Source: CAYQMF01 sp964418595
GTDB taxonomy: Bacteria > Planctomycetota > UBA1135 > UBA2386
Assembly (NCBI GenBank): GCA_964418595.1
Contig: CAYQMF010000019.1
Location: forward strand, 5,405 to 69,404
Direction: 5' to 3'
Length of the DNA stretch: 64,000 nt
The position numbers and the translations under genes are program-made. A model generated the notes under the pieces. That model did no database searches. It had not been told where the DNA came from and saw only the letters and a list, made by a program, of their open reading frames with translations. Below are positions 15,412 to 24,885 of this stretch, piece by piece (within the stretch, counting starts at the first letter, position 1; every line of letters begins with the position of its first letter).

Positions 15412-18248
15412 GGTCGGGTGATGGTCTCGCTCTTGTTGAGGAGCACGCTCGCCACCGTGGCGAACGCCGCGACCTCGGCCGGGTCGCCGGCGGGGACGGG
15501 CACGTCGCCCACGCCGAGCAACGCTCGTGCAGCCAGACGGTCCGCGCGGTACCGCTGGCGTGCGCGGCGCAGCGTCTCGCGCAGGATCTCGAGTTCGCTC
15601 GCGTTGGGCGGCCGCGCAACGCAGCGGCGGAAGCCATGCGCCAGCCGCGCATCGTCGTCCCTGGCCGTCTCCAGCATGCGCGCCGCCAGGGCGCGCGCTG
15701 CCTCCACGAACACGGGGTCGTTGAGGAGGACGAGCGCCTGCGCCGGCGTGGTCGTCGCGTCGCGGTGCACGGTGCACACCTCGCGCGTCGGCACGTCGAA
15801 CGCACGCATCGAGGCGTACGGTGCCGAGCGCTTCACGTACACGTACAGGCCCCGCCGGTAGCGGTCCGCGACGGGGCTCACTTCGTAGGTCTGCGCCGAG
15901 TAGCCGGCGCCGTACGCCACTTCTTCCCACAGCCCGTCCGGCTGCACCGGCCGGACGCCGGGCCCGCCGACCCGTCGATCCAGGATGCCGCCGATGGCGA
16001 GTGCGTTGTCGCGCACGGTTTCCGCCCACAACCGGACCCGCCGTATGCCGGAGAGCAGCCGCAGGTCCTGGTCGGCTGCGGGCCCGACACCCACGCTGGC
16101 CTGTCGATACGTGGCCGATGTGACGATCAGCGTCACCATGTGCGCGACGTCCCAGCCGCTGCGCACGAACTCGTCGGCGAGCCAGTCGAGCAGCTCCGGG
16201 TGCGACGGCGCCTCGCCACGCGTGCCGAAGTCCGCGCTCGTGCGCACGAGACCGACGCCGAAGAACTTCTCCCACAGCCGGTTCACGAACACGCGCGCCG
16301 TGAGTGGGTTCGTGCCGGCGACCAGCCAGCGCGCGAACGCCAGCCGGTCGGGTGTTGCCCCGACCGGCAGCGGTGGCAGGACCGCGGGCACGCCCGGCGC
16401 CACGACCTCGCCAGGACGCCGGTAGTCGCCACGGATCAGCAGGTGCGTGGGCCGCGGGGCGGGCAGCTCACGCATGACCATCGTCGTCGGAATCGCACGC
16501 ACCTGCGCCATCAGCTCCGCCTGCCGCGGGCGGATCGCGGCGTAGGCCTCGCGGGACAGGGGTGAGACGTGCCGACGGAAGTGGTCGCGTACTGCTGCGG
16601 CTTGCGCCGCCGTGCGCGGCCCGGGCTGCCGCAAGATCTCGACGACGAACCGCAGCCCGACGCGTCCGATCTCCGATCCGCTGAGCAGCCGGTCGTACAC
16701 GCGCACGTCGTCGAGCACGCCATCGAAGCCGCCCTCCGTGTCGTGACCGCCGATGCGGAGCGGCTGGTCGTTCTCGATCGCTCCGCTCAGGGCGTCGGCC
16801 TCCACCGTCGCCGCCACGCGGTGCCCGTTCACGTACAGCGCCATGCCCGCGGCCTTGCCGCTGCCGTCGTGCGTCGCGGCGACGTGGTTGAAGCCCGGCG
16901 CCAGTTCGCCCTTCGCGATGATCCTCGCGGCGTCGCGCGGACCGCGGTGGCTCAACTGCAGGCTCACCTCGCCGTGGGCCACGGTCAGGGCCCAGCCGCG
17001 CGAACTGCCCTCGAGCCAGCGCCCCACGACCACACCGCCGGCCCTCGGATCGACGAAAGCCGCGAGCGTGAACGGTTGATCGCGCTCGAACGCTGCGCCA
17101 CTGGCCGGCGCGCGCAGGTGGGTACCACGGCCGTCGAACTGCAACGCCCCGCCGATCCGCCCAGCGACCGCCTGCACCGGCTGGCTGCCGATGACGGCGG
17201 CGAACCGTCCCGGGCGCGCGAGGTCTGCCACCTGGTCCGCCGTCACGTCGTCGAGAGCGAACCAGGCAGCGAGGCCATCGCGCACATCGGTGCCGTCCCC
17301 GCCCGCGAGCAGCGAGCTCTCCCACTCGCGCTGTGCCGCATCGAGTTGCGGCCCCATCGCGTCCACGGCCGCGAACGCCGCGAGGATCGCCCGCTGCTCG
17401 GCCAGCAGCCGCGCCCGCAATTCCTCGCTCGGCACCTCGAGCGTGGGCGCGGCGTTGCCCGTGTGTCCGTCGAGGCCCTTCTCCGGCACGTTGTTGAAGA
17501 GCGCATACAGCGCGTAGTACTCGCGCTGGCTGATCGGGTCGTACTTGTGGTCGTGGCACTCCGCGCATCCGACGGTGAGGCCGAGCCACGTCGCTGACGT
17601 GGTGTTGACGCGATCGGTCACGTAGCGCACCGCGTACTCGGCGGGGTCGGCGCCGCCCTCCACGTTGATCATGTGGTTGCGGTTGAATCCCGAAGCAACG
17701 AGCTGGCCGACGCCTGCGTCGGGCAGCAGGTCGCCCGCCAACTGCTCGATGGTGAAGCGATCGAACCGCATGTTGCGCTGGAACGCCGCCACGACCCAGT
17801 CGCGCCAGTGCCACATCTCACGGCCGCTGTCGACGTGGAACCCGTGCGTGTCGCCGTACCGCGCGAGGTCGAGCCAGCGCAACGCCATCTGTTCGCCGTA
17901 GCCGGGCTGGTTGATGAGCCGCTGCACGAGGTCGCCGTACGCACGGTCGTCCGCCGCCGCGACGAAGGCGTCCACCTCGCCGACGGTCGGTGGCACGCCC
18001 ACCAGATCCAGGCACGCGCGACGGATGAGCAGCGCGGGGTCGGCGGGCGGGCTCGGAGCCACGCCCGCCGCACGCTGGCGTGCGGCGACGAACCGGTCGA
18101 TGTCGTTGCGCGCCCATCCCTCGCCCGCGCTCGGCGGCAGCGGACGCGTCGGCGCCACGAACGCCCAGTGTGCCGCACGTTGGGCAGACACACCGCCCGC
18201 CGGCAGGAGCCAGACGAGCAGGCAGACGAGCGGGAAACGAGCAGTCAT
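15408..18248 (-). CDS. DUF1549 - LamG-like - DUF1553 exported protein
   Basis: A 946-aa protein starting at ATG 18248, where MTARFPLVCLLVWLLPAGG is a signal peptide. Order: DUF1549 (PSCyt2) at ~25-260 with the CxxCH-bearing motif GCAECHDHKYDPI, a concanavalin/LamG-like beta-sandwich at ~350-520 (LQFDGRGTHLRA, then GVLDDVRVYDRLLS), and DUF1553 (PSD1) at ~630-940 with NRLWEKFFGVGLVRTSADFGT. This architecture is abundant in Planctomycetota and commonly discussed with polysaccharide breakdown, but no enzymatic role is established. No separate PSCyt1 haem domain is present at the N-terminus. A -10-like TATCCT lies 21 bases before the start. Confidence 0.93.
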   Translation of the reverse strand: MTARFPLVCLLVWLLPAGGVSAQRAAHWAFVAPTRPLPPSAGEGWARNDIDRFVAARQRAAGVAPSPPADPALLIRRACLDLVGVPPTVGEVDAFVAAADDRAYGDLVQRLINQPGYGEQMALRWLDLARYGDTHGFHVDSGREMWHWRDWVVAAFQRNMRFDRFTIEQLAGDLLPDAGVGQLVASGFNRNHMINVEGGADPAEYAVRYVTDRVNTTSATWLGLTVGCAECHDHKYDPISQREYYALYALFNNVPEKGLDGHTGNAAPTLEVPSEELRARLLAEQRAILAAFAAVDAMGPQLDAAQREWESSLLAGGDGTDVRDGLAAWFALDDVTADQVADLARPGRFAAVIGSQPVQAVAGRIGGALQFDGRGTHLRAPASGAAFERDQPFTLAAFVDPRAGGVVVGRWLEGSSRGWALTVAHGEVSLQLSHRGPRDAARIIAKGELAPGFNHVAATHDGSGKAAGMALYVNGHRVAATVEADALSGAIENDQPLRIGGHDTEGGFDGVLDDVRVYDRLLSGSEIGRVGLRFVVEILRQPGPRTAAQAAAVRDHFRRHVSPLSREAYAAIRPRQAELMAQVRAIPTTMVMRELPAPRPTHLLIRGDYRRPGEVVAPGVPAVLPPLPVGATPDRLAFARWLVAGTNPLTARVFVNRLWEKFFGVGLVRTSADFGTRGEAPSHPELLDWLADEFVRSGWDVAHMVTLIVTSATYRQASVGVGPAADQDLRLLSGIRRVRLWAETVRDNALAIGGILDRRVGGPGVRPVQPDGLWEEVAYGAGYSAQTYEVSPVADRYRRGLYVYVKRSAPYASMRAFDVPTREVCTVHRDATTTPAQALVLLNDPVFVEAARALAARMLETARDDDARLAHGFRRCVARPPNASELEILRETLRRARQRYRADRLAARALLGVGDVPVPAGDPAEVAAFATVASVLLNKSETITRP

Positions 18249-18342
18249 GCGAGGGGCAACCGAGCCGCCAGGATACCGGCCCGGGCCCACGCGTCGCGCG
18301 GTCGCGACGGCGCGGTCGGAGATCGACCGCGGCCCGGCGCGA

Positions 18343-18765
18343 TCACTTGACGTGCAAGGCGATGTGGCTCAGGCGCTCGCGGAACTTCTCGGCGAAGGTC
18401 TGCTCGAAGTCGAAGCCATCCAGGAAGTCGAGGCGGCTGTCCTGCGGCCGCCGGCTGAGCAGGCCGCCGTCGATCAGGTTGAAGACGATCTCGCCGAAGT
18501 CGCCCGTGTCGCGGATGCCCCATTGCCGGAACAACTCCGGCGCCATGGGCCCGAACTCGCTCGCCGCCACATCCTTGATGCCATCGAGCAACTCGCGCGC
18601 GCCGACGTGCCGTTCTTCGCCGCTCTTCGCCTGCCGCCCCAGCACGACCATGGTGTGGTCGAGGGAGTCGAGCACGAAGTAGTACGCGTTGCGGGCGTAG
18701 CGACGATCCCGCCGGCGGATCTCGAGGATGCGTTCTTCGAGCGTGTCGGTTTCTGGGCAAGACAT
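18343..18765 (-). CDS. Conserved small protein of the Verrucomicrobia/Planctomycetes-restricted TIGR04138 (Minf_1886) type
   Basis: A 140-aa cytoplasmic protein. The start at ATG 18765 is supported by a Shine-Dalgarno GGAGG 9 bases upstream, one of the few clear ones in the window. Conserved stretches are ARNAYYFVLDSLDHTM, GARELLDGIKDVA, EFGPMAPELFRQWGI and DFGEIVFNLIDGGLL. The family is found almost only in Planctomycetota and Verrucomicrobiota and has no known function. It lies downstream of holB in the same direction, but a hairpin and 148 bases separate them. Confidence 0.9.
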   Translation of the reverse strand: MSCPETDTLEERILEIRRRDRRYARNAYYFVLDSLDHTMVVLGRQAKSGEERHVGARELLDGIKDVAASEFGPMAPELFRQWGIRDTGDFGEIVFNLIDGGLLSRRPQDSRLDFLDGFDFEQTFAEKFRERLSHIALHVK

Positions 18766-18787
18766 GGCGATCGAACCTCCGGTCAGC

Positions 18788-18807
18788 GCCGGGCCCTTCG
18801 GCCCGGC
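18788..18807 (-). terminator. Hairpin between holB and the TIGR04138-type gene
   Basis: A perfect 8-bp stem GCCGGGCC/GGCCCGGC with a 4-base loop. On the minus strand it follows holB by about 105 bases and precedes the Shine-Dalgarno of the next gene by a few bases. With no T-run, it could be a terminator or a leader structure. Confidence 0.3.
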
Positions 18808-18913
18808 CGAGTCTCTATCGGCCACGGAGGAACCGCCCTTGACACTGTGGCCTCGCCGACCCGAGGTCCGCAACGTCGCTACCCACACCACCTTGGCGCC
18901 CGCGCGGGCCTGC

Positions 18914-19906
18914 CTACGCCGTGCGCGCGCGCAGCGACAAGATCAGCCCCGCCAGGGTCTGCTCCGCGCCGACGTGAAGGTTCAGGTCGGCCTCGGTGTC
19001 GAAGACGCGCTCGCACGAGGCAATCAGGCCCTCGAGAGCGTGCGCACCGTACGCCCCACCGCCATCGGAAGCAACAGCTCTGCACAGGTGTCCACGCAGT
19101 TCCACACGCAGCAGCCGGAGCACCCGACGCGCGCGCTGCTCGATGTGCTCGCGTCCGGTGACGCCGTCGAAGCACGCCTTCACGAGCCCGTGCGGGTCTT
19201 GAAACCCACGCTGCAGGTCGGCCTGCAGGCGCGCGTGGATGGCGAGCAGATCGGGGTCGCCCACAAGGTCTAGTGCCACCCCGAGGGATCCCTCCGCAAG
19301 GTCTGCGAGCTGGCGCAGCCGGCGCGGGTCTTCCCCGGGGTGTCGGCGCGCGAGTTCGCGCGCGATCACCGACGCGTCCAGGGTGCGCACGTGATGCCAC
19401 GCGACCCGCGACTTGATCGTCGGCAACAGCGACTCCGCGCGGGTCGAGAGCAGGATCAGGAACGTGTCCGCCCGCGGCTCCTCGAGCGTCTTGAGGAGGG
19501 CGTTCTGGGCCTCAGGGCTCAGCCGCTCCGCCGTCTCGAAGATCGCCACGCGCGCCCGCGCCGTGAAGGCGGCCAGCGCGAGCTGGGTCTCCAGGTCGCG
19601 GACGGCCGCGATCGGGATGTCCTGCTTCCCCTCCGGCACCCGCAGCCAGTGCACATCGGGGTGCGACTCGGCGACGATCTGCCGCGCGAGCGCCACCGGC
19701 TGCGTGCCGTCGTCGAGCAGGTCGTGCGCGAGCAGCCGTGCCAGCGTGGTCTTGCCCGCGCCAGGCGCCCCCTCGATGAGGATCGCGTGTGGCAGCCGCA
19801 ACTCCCGCGCGCGTGCGCGCAGCTCGCCGATGCTGTCGTCCTGGCCGAGGAGATCCTCGAGTCCGGCGCTCCGGAGGTCGGCGCTGCGGACGTCGGCGCC
19901 TGTCAC
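18914..19906 (-). CDS. holB: DNA polymerase III delta' subunit
   Basis: A 330-aa AAA+ clamp-loader subunit. Start GTG 19906 overlaps the tmk stop by 4 bases (GTGA); upstream in-frame codons are low-complexity shadow. Visible motifs are ILIEGAPGAGKTTLARLL (Walker A), ESHPDVHW and DIPIAAVRDL (typical of delta'), and AQNALLKTLEEP, with sensor-like TFLILLSTRAESLLPTIKSR. I do not see the four-Cys zinc module present in E. coli delta'. The protein works with tau/gamma and delta to load the sliding clamp. The tmk-holB order is common in bacteria. Confidence 0.9.
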   Translation of the reverse strand: MTGADVRSADLRSAGLEDLLGQDDSIGELRARARELRLPHAILIEGAPGAGKTTLARLLAHDLLDDGTQPVALARQIVAESHPDVHWLRVPEGKQDIPIAAVRDLETQLALAAFTARARVAIFETAERLSPEAQNALLKTLEEPRADTFLILLSTRAESLLPTIKSRVAWHHVRTLDASVIARELARRHPGEDPRRLRQLADLAEGSLGVALDLVGDPDLLAIHARLQADLQRGFQDPHGLVKACFDGVTGREHIEQRARRVLRLLRVELRGHLCRAVASDGGGAYGAHALEGLIASCERVFDTEADLNLHVGAEQTLAGLILSLRARTA

Positions 19907-20529
19907 GCCAGCACCGGCACGCGCCTGGTCACCGCCGCACGCACCGCCGCCGCGACCTGCGCCAACGGCGGCCGCGCGTCGACGAGCACGGCGTTGGTTT
20001 CGCTGGCGGCGAGCGCGCGGAAGCCGGCGCACACGCGCGCGTGGAACTCCGCGTCGCGCTCTTCGATCCGGTCGGCCCGCCGCCGGGCGCGCCGCGCGGC
20101 GGTCGTGTCCGCATCGACGTCGAGCACGACGACGAGGTCGGGCATGGTCGGGCCGTGGACGAGTCGCGTGAGGGTCCGCAGCGCGTCGGCATCGACCCCG
20201 GGCGCGAGCGCGAGGCCCTGATAGACGAGGGTCGAGAAGTAGCAGCGCTCGGTGACCACGACCGCACCGCGCGCGAGAGCCGGAGCCACCTCGTGCCGGA
20301 CCATCTCCGCACGCGCCGCCGAGAACAGGAGGGCTTCGGTCGCCGGCAGCAGATCGCCGGTCGCCGGCGCCAGCAGGATCCGGCGCAGTTCTTCGCCCAA
20401 CGCGGTCGAGCCGGGCTCGCGCAGGTGTTCGACTTCGCGCCCGCGGCCTCGCAACCAGGCCACGATCTCGCGCGCCTGCACGCTCTTGCCGCAGCCGTCG
20501 GGACCCTCGAGCACGACGTAGGCGCTCAC
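19903..20529 (-). CDS. tmk: Thymidylate kinase
   Basis: A 208-aa P-loop kinase that phosphorylates dTMP to dTDP. Motifs are VVLEGPDGCGKSVQARE (P-loop), LREPGSTALGEELRRILL (the DR-type region is here LREPG), VVTERCYFSTLVYQG, and the LID DRIEERDAEFHARVCAGF. Start GTG 20529 overlaps the stop of the DnaA-like gene by 4 bases, and its own stop overlaps holB by 4 bases, so the three genes are tightly coupled. Length matches the family. Confidence 0.93.
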   Translation of the reverse strand: MSAYVVLEGPDGCGKSVQAREIVAWLRGRGREVEHLREPGSTALGEELRRILLAPATGDLLPATEALLFSAARAEMVRHEVAPALARGAVVVTERCYFSTLVYQGLALAPGVDADALRTLTRLVHGPTMPDLVVVLDVDADTTAARRARRRADRIEERDAEFHARVCAGFRALAASETNAVLVDARPPLAQVAAAVRAAVTRRVPVLA

Positions 20530-21746
20530 GCCAGCAGTTCCTCCACCTTCCGGCGCGTCTTCTCCGATCGACTCATGCGCTGCTGCAGCGCCTTGATGCT
20601 GTAGCTGATCGCCGCGCGTGACCGTCCGCCCAGGAACCGACCGACCTCCGCGCGGCTGAGTCCCTCGAGCACGCACACGTGCGCGACGACCTGGCGCGCG
20701 AAGCTCGCGGTGCGCGCCTGGCTCCGGCCCAGCACATCGCTGCTCGCCACGCCGATGCGCTCGCTGATCCGGTTGAGCTGACGTTCGAACACGCTGCGCG
20801 GCTCGATGAGCTGCAGGTAGCGCGCGCGCAACTCCGGCGGGGCGCCGCTGCGCTGCGCCAGCCAGGCGCGCCGCACGTCGCGGTATCCGCCGTGCACGTC
20901 GCGGGCGAGGTCCTCGACCACGGTCGCGAGGCCGTTCCGGGATGCGGGGCCTTCGAGTGCCCGGAGGTAGCGCAGGCGGGCATCGAGCCCGGGGTACTCG
21001 AGCGCCGCCACGAAACCCGCGAGCAGCATGCTCTCGAGCACCGGCGAGAGCTTCCAGATGTCGCGGGGATGCCAGCGTGACGCCAGGACGGTCGGCTTGC
21101 CAGCGTCCGCGCGCGCCTGCAGGACGCTGACCACCTCCGCCTGCACGCGTTCCGCACCGTTGAGCCGATGCACCTCGTCGAGGCAGAGGGTCGGCGCGTC
21201 GATGAGTTCCTGGGTGAAGCGTTCGGCGCGGTGCTCACGGAACGTGGCCTGGTAGGTGCGCACGAGATCCTCACCCACGAACGACGACGGGCGCTTCGCG
21301 AGGCCGCCCACGAACCAACGTACGAGGAAGGTCTTGCCGACGCCGATCGGCCCATGCAGCAACACCTGCTGCGACGGCAGGGTGGAGCGCTTCTCGGTAT
21401 CGAGCAGCGCCGACAGGAAGAGCACGGCCGTCTTGTTGCCGGCGTCGACCAGCGGCTGGGTCGGCCCTACCTCGAGCCGATCGGGCGACTCCACCTCCGG
21501 CGCCGGGAGCACGTTGAGGGTCACGCGCGTGCCGATCTCGACGGCGAGCAGTTCCTCGATCAGCGGTTGGAACAACCGCTGCACGCGCTCGCACGCCATC
21601 CGGCTCTTGGCCTCGAAGTAGCAGACGCTGCGCTCGAGCGCGAGCGGCCGCAAGCCTTCGATCCACGACACGTACGCCGCCTCCCCCACGCGGCTGCGCA
21701 GGCGCGGCTGCAGGTTCGACCACATCTCTTGCAGGAGGGACAGCAC
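20526..21746 (-). CDS. Divergent DnaA-like AAA+ protein
   Basis: About 406 aa from GTG 21746; ATG 21725 is an alternative start. Domain I matches DnaA, with two Trp residues 19 apart (MWSNLQPRLRSRVGEAAYVSW) and an FEAKSRMACERV segment. The AAA+ core has Walker A GPIGVGKTF at ~132-140 and Walker B LCLDEVH at ~188-193, with a box VII-like arginine region further on. The last ~70 residues resemble DnaA domain IV (SFARQVVAHVCVLEGLSRAE, then FLGGRSRAAISYS), but the DHT residues that read the DnaA box are replaced by SRA. It therefore has the DnaA plan with an altered DNA-reading motif. No DnaA boxes were noticed in the window. It could be a lineage-specific initiator, or a DnaA/Hda-family regulator. 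Confidence 0.8.
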   Translation of the reverse strand: MLSLLQEMWSNLQPRLRSRVGEAAYVSWIEGLRPLALERSVCYFEAKSRMACERVQRLFQPLIEELLAVEIGTRVTLNVLPAPEVESPDRLEVGPTQPLVDAGNKTAVLFLSALLDTEKRSTLPSQQVLLHGPIGVGKTFLVRWFVGGLAKRPSSFVGEDLVRTYQATFREHRAERFTQELIDAPTLCLDEVHRLNGAERVQAEVVSVLQARADAGKPTVLASRWHPRDIWKLSPVLESMLLAGFVAALEYPGLDARLRYLRALEGPASRNGLATVVEDLARDVHGGYRDVRRAWLAQRSGAPPELRARYLQLIEPRSVFERQLNRISERIGVASSDVLGRSQARTASFARQVVAHVCVLEGLSRAEVGRFLGGRSRAAISYSIKALQQRMSRSEKTRRKVEELLA

Positions 21747-21837
21747 GGCGTGAGCCGGACCAACGTACCCACCACGCTGGGGACGGACAAGGCGACGGCC
21801 GCAGCTCAGCGCGTGCGGATCAACCGTCGCTCCACGC

Positions 21838-24792
21838 TCACCGCTTCCACTCGCCACGCAAGCGTTGCGCGTCGGCCGCGACGTCCGAGTCCGGCGCGAG
21901 CTTCTCGCACTCGTCGAGGGCACGGAACGCGTTCTCGAAGTCGACCTGCTGCCGATGCAGGTGCGCGAGCTTCAACCAGATCCTGGCGCGCGCCTCGCGC
22001 ACCTCCGGTGCGTCGTCGCCCGGGGCACCGCCGTCCTTGTCCAGCCAGGCGCGATCGAGGGAGGTGGGCACCGCGAGCGCGACCCGGTATTCCCGGATCG
22101 CTTCCCCCGGGCGCGTCGTGGCGACGTACGCATCGCCCAGACGCACGTGCAGGTCCTGCATGAACGGATCGATCTGCAGCGCCTCCTCCAGGAATCTGAT
22201 CTCGAGCGTCCGTTCGCCTTGCTTCGCATGGAACGCGGCGAGGTCGAGGCGCGGCTGGAACGCACGCCCGGTGAGCGCGCAGTACCCGGCCAGCTCCGCC
22301 ATCGCGTCCACCTCCCGCCCGAGCTTGCGCAGGACGCGCGCCACGCGCAGCGACGGCGCAACCGCTTGCTCCGTGCAGCGCGGCCAGCAGCGCTTGGCGA
22401 ACTGGTATTGGGCGATGGCCCCTTCCGGGTCGTCGGCCGCCTCGAGCAGCTCCGCGTAGCGGATCCGCGAGTCGAAGTCGTCCGCCCCCGCCGCGAAGCC
22501 CCTGGCGAAGGTCTGCGCCGCCTCCTCCTTTGCGCCCCGCCGGCGCATCAGCTCGGCGTGCAGGAGCAGGGCCGGGCCGTGATCGGGCTGGTCCAACAGC
22601 GCCAGCCGCACGTAGCGCGCGGCGTCCGCGTCGGCACCGCGCGCGGCGTAGCCCCAGCCGATCTGGACGAGTTCCTGCCGGCTCGCCTGCCCCACGCCGG
22701 CGCGGGCGACGAGGCTCTGCAACCGCTCGTCGGTCACCGACGGCACCAGCTTCAACTGCGCGAGCCGCGTGTCGAAGCACCACTGCTTGAACTCGCGATC
22801 GAAGCGCTCGCTCGGTGCTCCGTACACCTGCTTGAAGATCTCCTCCTGCGGCATGTCGTCGCCGTAGAGCTTCAGCACCTCGACCACCTTCGCGAAGCCG
22901 AGCTTCTCGGTGAGGAAGTCGACGATGAGCCCGCCCTGGTAGTAGCCGAACAGGATGTCCGGGCCACGGAACGCGCGGTTGAGGTCGCGCACCGGATAGA
23001 TCCGGTCGCCATGCCAGTAGTCGTACAGCTGGCGATCCATGCCGCGCTCCCAGGTGCGGTTCCGGCTGCTCTCCTCGTGAACGGAGAAGCCCTCCGTCAG
23101 CCAGCGTGGCACGCGGTGCTTGCTCAGCGCGAGCGTCAGCACGTGCGCGTACTCGTGCCAGACCGTCGCCGACCACATGAAGTCCTGGCGTCGCACGTCG
23201 CGATCGCCCGGCGACACCAGCGTGACGAAGCTGCCGAAGCACGCGCCGAGCGCGGTGAATCCCCGGAACCCGATCGTGCGCACCGAGAAGTCCGCCCAGT
23301 CGTGCAGGGTCTCGACGCGCACGGTCCCGCTGGGCGTGTAGCTGTACTTCAGGCCGAGCTGGTCCATCGCCTCGAGATGCAAGGGCACCAGGTACTCGCT
23401 GAGCACGCCGTGGTCGTCGGCGTGGAAGAAGAAGCGGAACCCGCCCTTCTCCACCATCCGGTACTCCCTCTCGATCAGCGTCTGGATGGCGAGCGCGTTG
23501 TGGCGCCACGGGTTGACGTAGCCGGGCTGCAGCTCGCGGGCGCGCTCGAGGTGCACGCGCGCGTCCTGGCCGCGTCCGGCGTACACCAGGGCCTTGCCCA
23601 GGCCGTCGAGGGCGGCGATCGAGTCCGGCTCGGCGCCGAGCGCTCGCTCGTACAGCGGGATCGAGTCGGCGAAGCGGTACAGCGCCACGAGATGGTCACC
23701 GATGATCCGGTCGACGTCGGCGAACGCGCCGTCGATCGCCGCGAGGCGTGCGCGCAGGTCCTTCTCCTCCGCGGCCTTGCCCATCAGCAGCGCGGCCGCG
23801 GTGCGATGCGCCAGCGTCGGCTTGTCGTTGGGGTTGATCGCCAGCGCCCGCTCGAGCACTGCCGCGCCGTCCTCGAAGCGGCGATCGTCGAGGAGCAGGA
23901 TGGCCTGCTCCGTGAGCGCCGGCACGCTGTGTGGATTGAGCGCGAGGGCCCGGCGCAGGTAGTCCTCCGTGCGCGACGGGTCGAGCTGGAAGTTGGCGCG
24001 GCGGATCCGGTACAGCGCGACGAGTGCGTCCTCGCGCTCGCCGTTCTGATCGAGGACCTTCTTGAGGTCGGTCTCGCCGCTGCGGAACCCCGACGACTCG
24101 CGGTACACCTCGAACTTGAGCTGGCCGAGGAAGGTCAGCGCCTCCGGTCGCTCCGGCGCGGCGCGCATCGCCGCCACGAACAGCTCGCTGGCGGTCTCGA
24201 CGTTGGCGCGCCCGCCCACCTGCACGTGGCACTGGCCGAGGAAGGCGAGGTCGCGCCCGGCCGTCGGCCGCTGCGCGCTGCCCGCGGTCAGGGCGGCGCC
24301 GAACGCGGCTGCGGCGTCGGCGTGCTTTCCCTGTGCGCGCAACGAGACACCGAGTGCGTGCCGCACCTCCATGTCGGTCGGGTCGGCGGCGAGGACGGCC
24401 TCGAGCTCGCGCTGCGCGTCGGCATTCCGACCGCGCCTTGCGTGGGCGCGCGCCCGCAGGACCCGCGCCACTCGCTCGTTGCGCCCCACCTCGTCCATCC
24501 CGTCCAGCGCGGCGATCACCGCGTCGTAGCGCCCCTGCATGAGGTCCATCTCGGCGAGACCCGTGCGGCAGCGGCGCAGGGTCGGCGGGCGCGGCCGATC
24601 GGGCTCCGCTTCCTCTTCGGCGGCCTGCAGGATCTCCTCGAAGGTGGCGCGCGCGCGCGCGAGCTGCCCCTTGAGGAGGGCTGCCTCCGCAGCACGCAGA
24701 TCGGCAGCATAGGCGTCGTCTTGCGCCGCGGGTGCGGCGGCGACGGCGATCGCCAGGAGCATCGCCGCCATCGGGTGGGGTCGCATCGTCAT
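21838..24792 (-). CDS. Exported TPR protein with a gluzincin (peptidase-MA-like) domain
   Basis: A 984-aa protein beginning at ATG 24792 (a second ATG is 6 bases inside) with the signal peptide MTMRPHPMAAMLLAIAVAAA. Residues ~35-430 are tetratricopeptide repeats. The zinc-protease motif HEYAH is at residues 546-550, followed by WLTEGFSVHEE, which supplies the third ligand Glu, as in peptidase-MA/gluzincin proteins. TPRs resume from ~680 to the end. A -10-like TAGATT lies 11 bases before the start. Substrate is unknown; the TPR flanks suggest a protein-bound or multi-protein setting outside the cytoplasm. Confidence 0.87.
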   Translation of the reverse strand: MTMRPHPMAAMLLAIAVAAAPAAQDDAYAADLRAAEAALLKGQLARARATFEEILQAAEEEAEPDRPRPPTLRRCRTGLAEMDLMQGRYDAVIAALDGMDEVGRNERVARVLRARAHARRGRNADAQRELEAVLAADPTDMEVRHALGVSLRAQGKHADAAAAFGAALTAGSAQRPTAGRDLAFLGQCHVQVGGRANVETASELFVAAMRAAPERPEALTFLGQLKFEVYRESSGFRSGETDLKKVLDQNGEREDALVALYRIRRANFQLDPSRTEDYLRRALALNPHSVPALTEQAILLLDDRRFEDGAAVLERALAINPNDKPTLAHRTAAALLMGKAAEEKDLRARLAAIDGAFADVDRIIGDHLVALYRFADSIPLYERALGAEPDSIAALDGLGKALVYAGRGQDARVHLERARELQPGYVNPWRHNALAIQTLIEREYRMVEKGGFRFFFHADDHGVLSEYLVPLHLEAMDQLGLKYSYTPSGTVRVETLHDWADFSVRTIGFRGFTALGACFGSFVTLVSPGDRDVRRQDFMWSATVWHEYAHVLTLALSKHRVPRWLTEGFSVHEESSRNRTWERGMDRQLYDYWHGDRIYPVRDLNRAFRGPDILFGYYQGGLIVDFLTEKLGFAKVVEVLKLYGDDMPQEEIFKQVYGAPSERFDREFKQWCFDTRLAQLKLVPSVTDERLQSLVARAGVGQASRQELVQIGWGYAARGADADAARYVRLALLDQPDHGPALLLHAELMRRRGAKEEAAQTFARGFAAGADDFDSRIRYAELLEAADDPEGAIAQYQFAKRCWPRCTEQAVAPSLRVARVLRKLGREVDAMAELAGYCALTGRAFQPRLDLAAFHAKQGERTLEIRFLEEALQIDPFMQDLHVRLGDAYVATTRPGEAIREYRVALAVPTSLDRAWLDKDGGAPGDDAPEVREARARIWLKLAHLHRQQVDFENAFRALDECEKLAPDSDVAADAQRLRGEWKR

Positions 24793-24803
24793 GAGCTTTC
24801 GGC

Positions 24804-24809
24804 AATCTA
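24804..24809 (-). promoter_or_regulatory. -10-like element TAGATT for the TPR-protease gene
   Basis: On the minus strand TAGATT lies 11 bases before the ATG at 24792. It is divergent from the element at 24868-24873, with 58 bases between them, so both genes are probably read from this short region. Confidence 0.4.
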
Positions 24810-24867
24810 CGTGACCCGTCCGGATTGGGCGAACCCCAGTCCGCGCGGAACGGTCGGGCGTTGGGCG

Positions 24868-24873
24868 TAGCAT
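24868..24873 (+). promoter_or_regulatory. -10-like element TAGCAT for the pseudouridine synthase gene
   Basis: TAGCAT lies 12 bases before the ATG at 24886. No -35 is seen at 16-18 bases. Confidence 0.35.
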
Positions 24874-24885
24874 CGCGGCCTGCCC

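Noticed and set aside
20526..24792. Replication origin near the DnaA-like gene
   Set aside because: No cluster of DnaA boxes and no AT-rich stretch was seen on either side.
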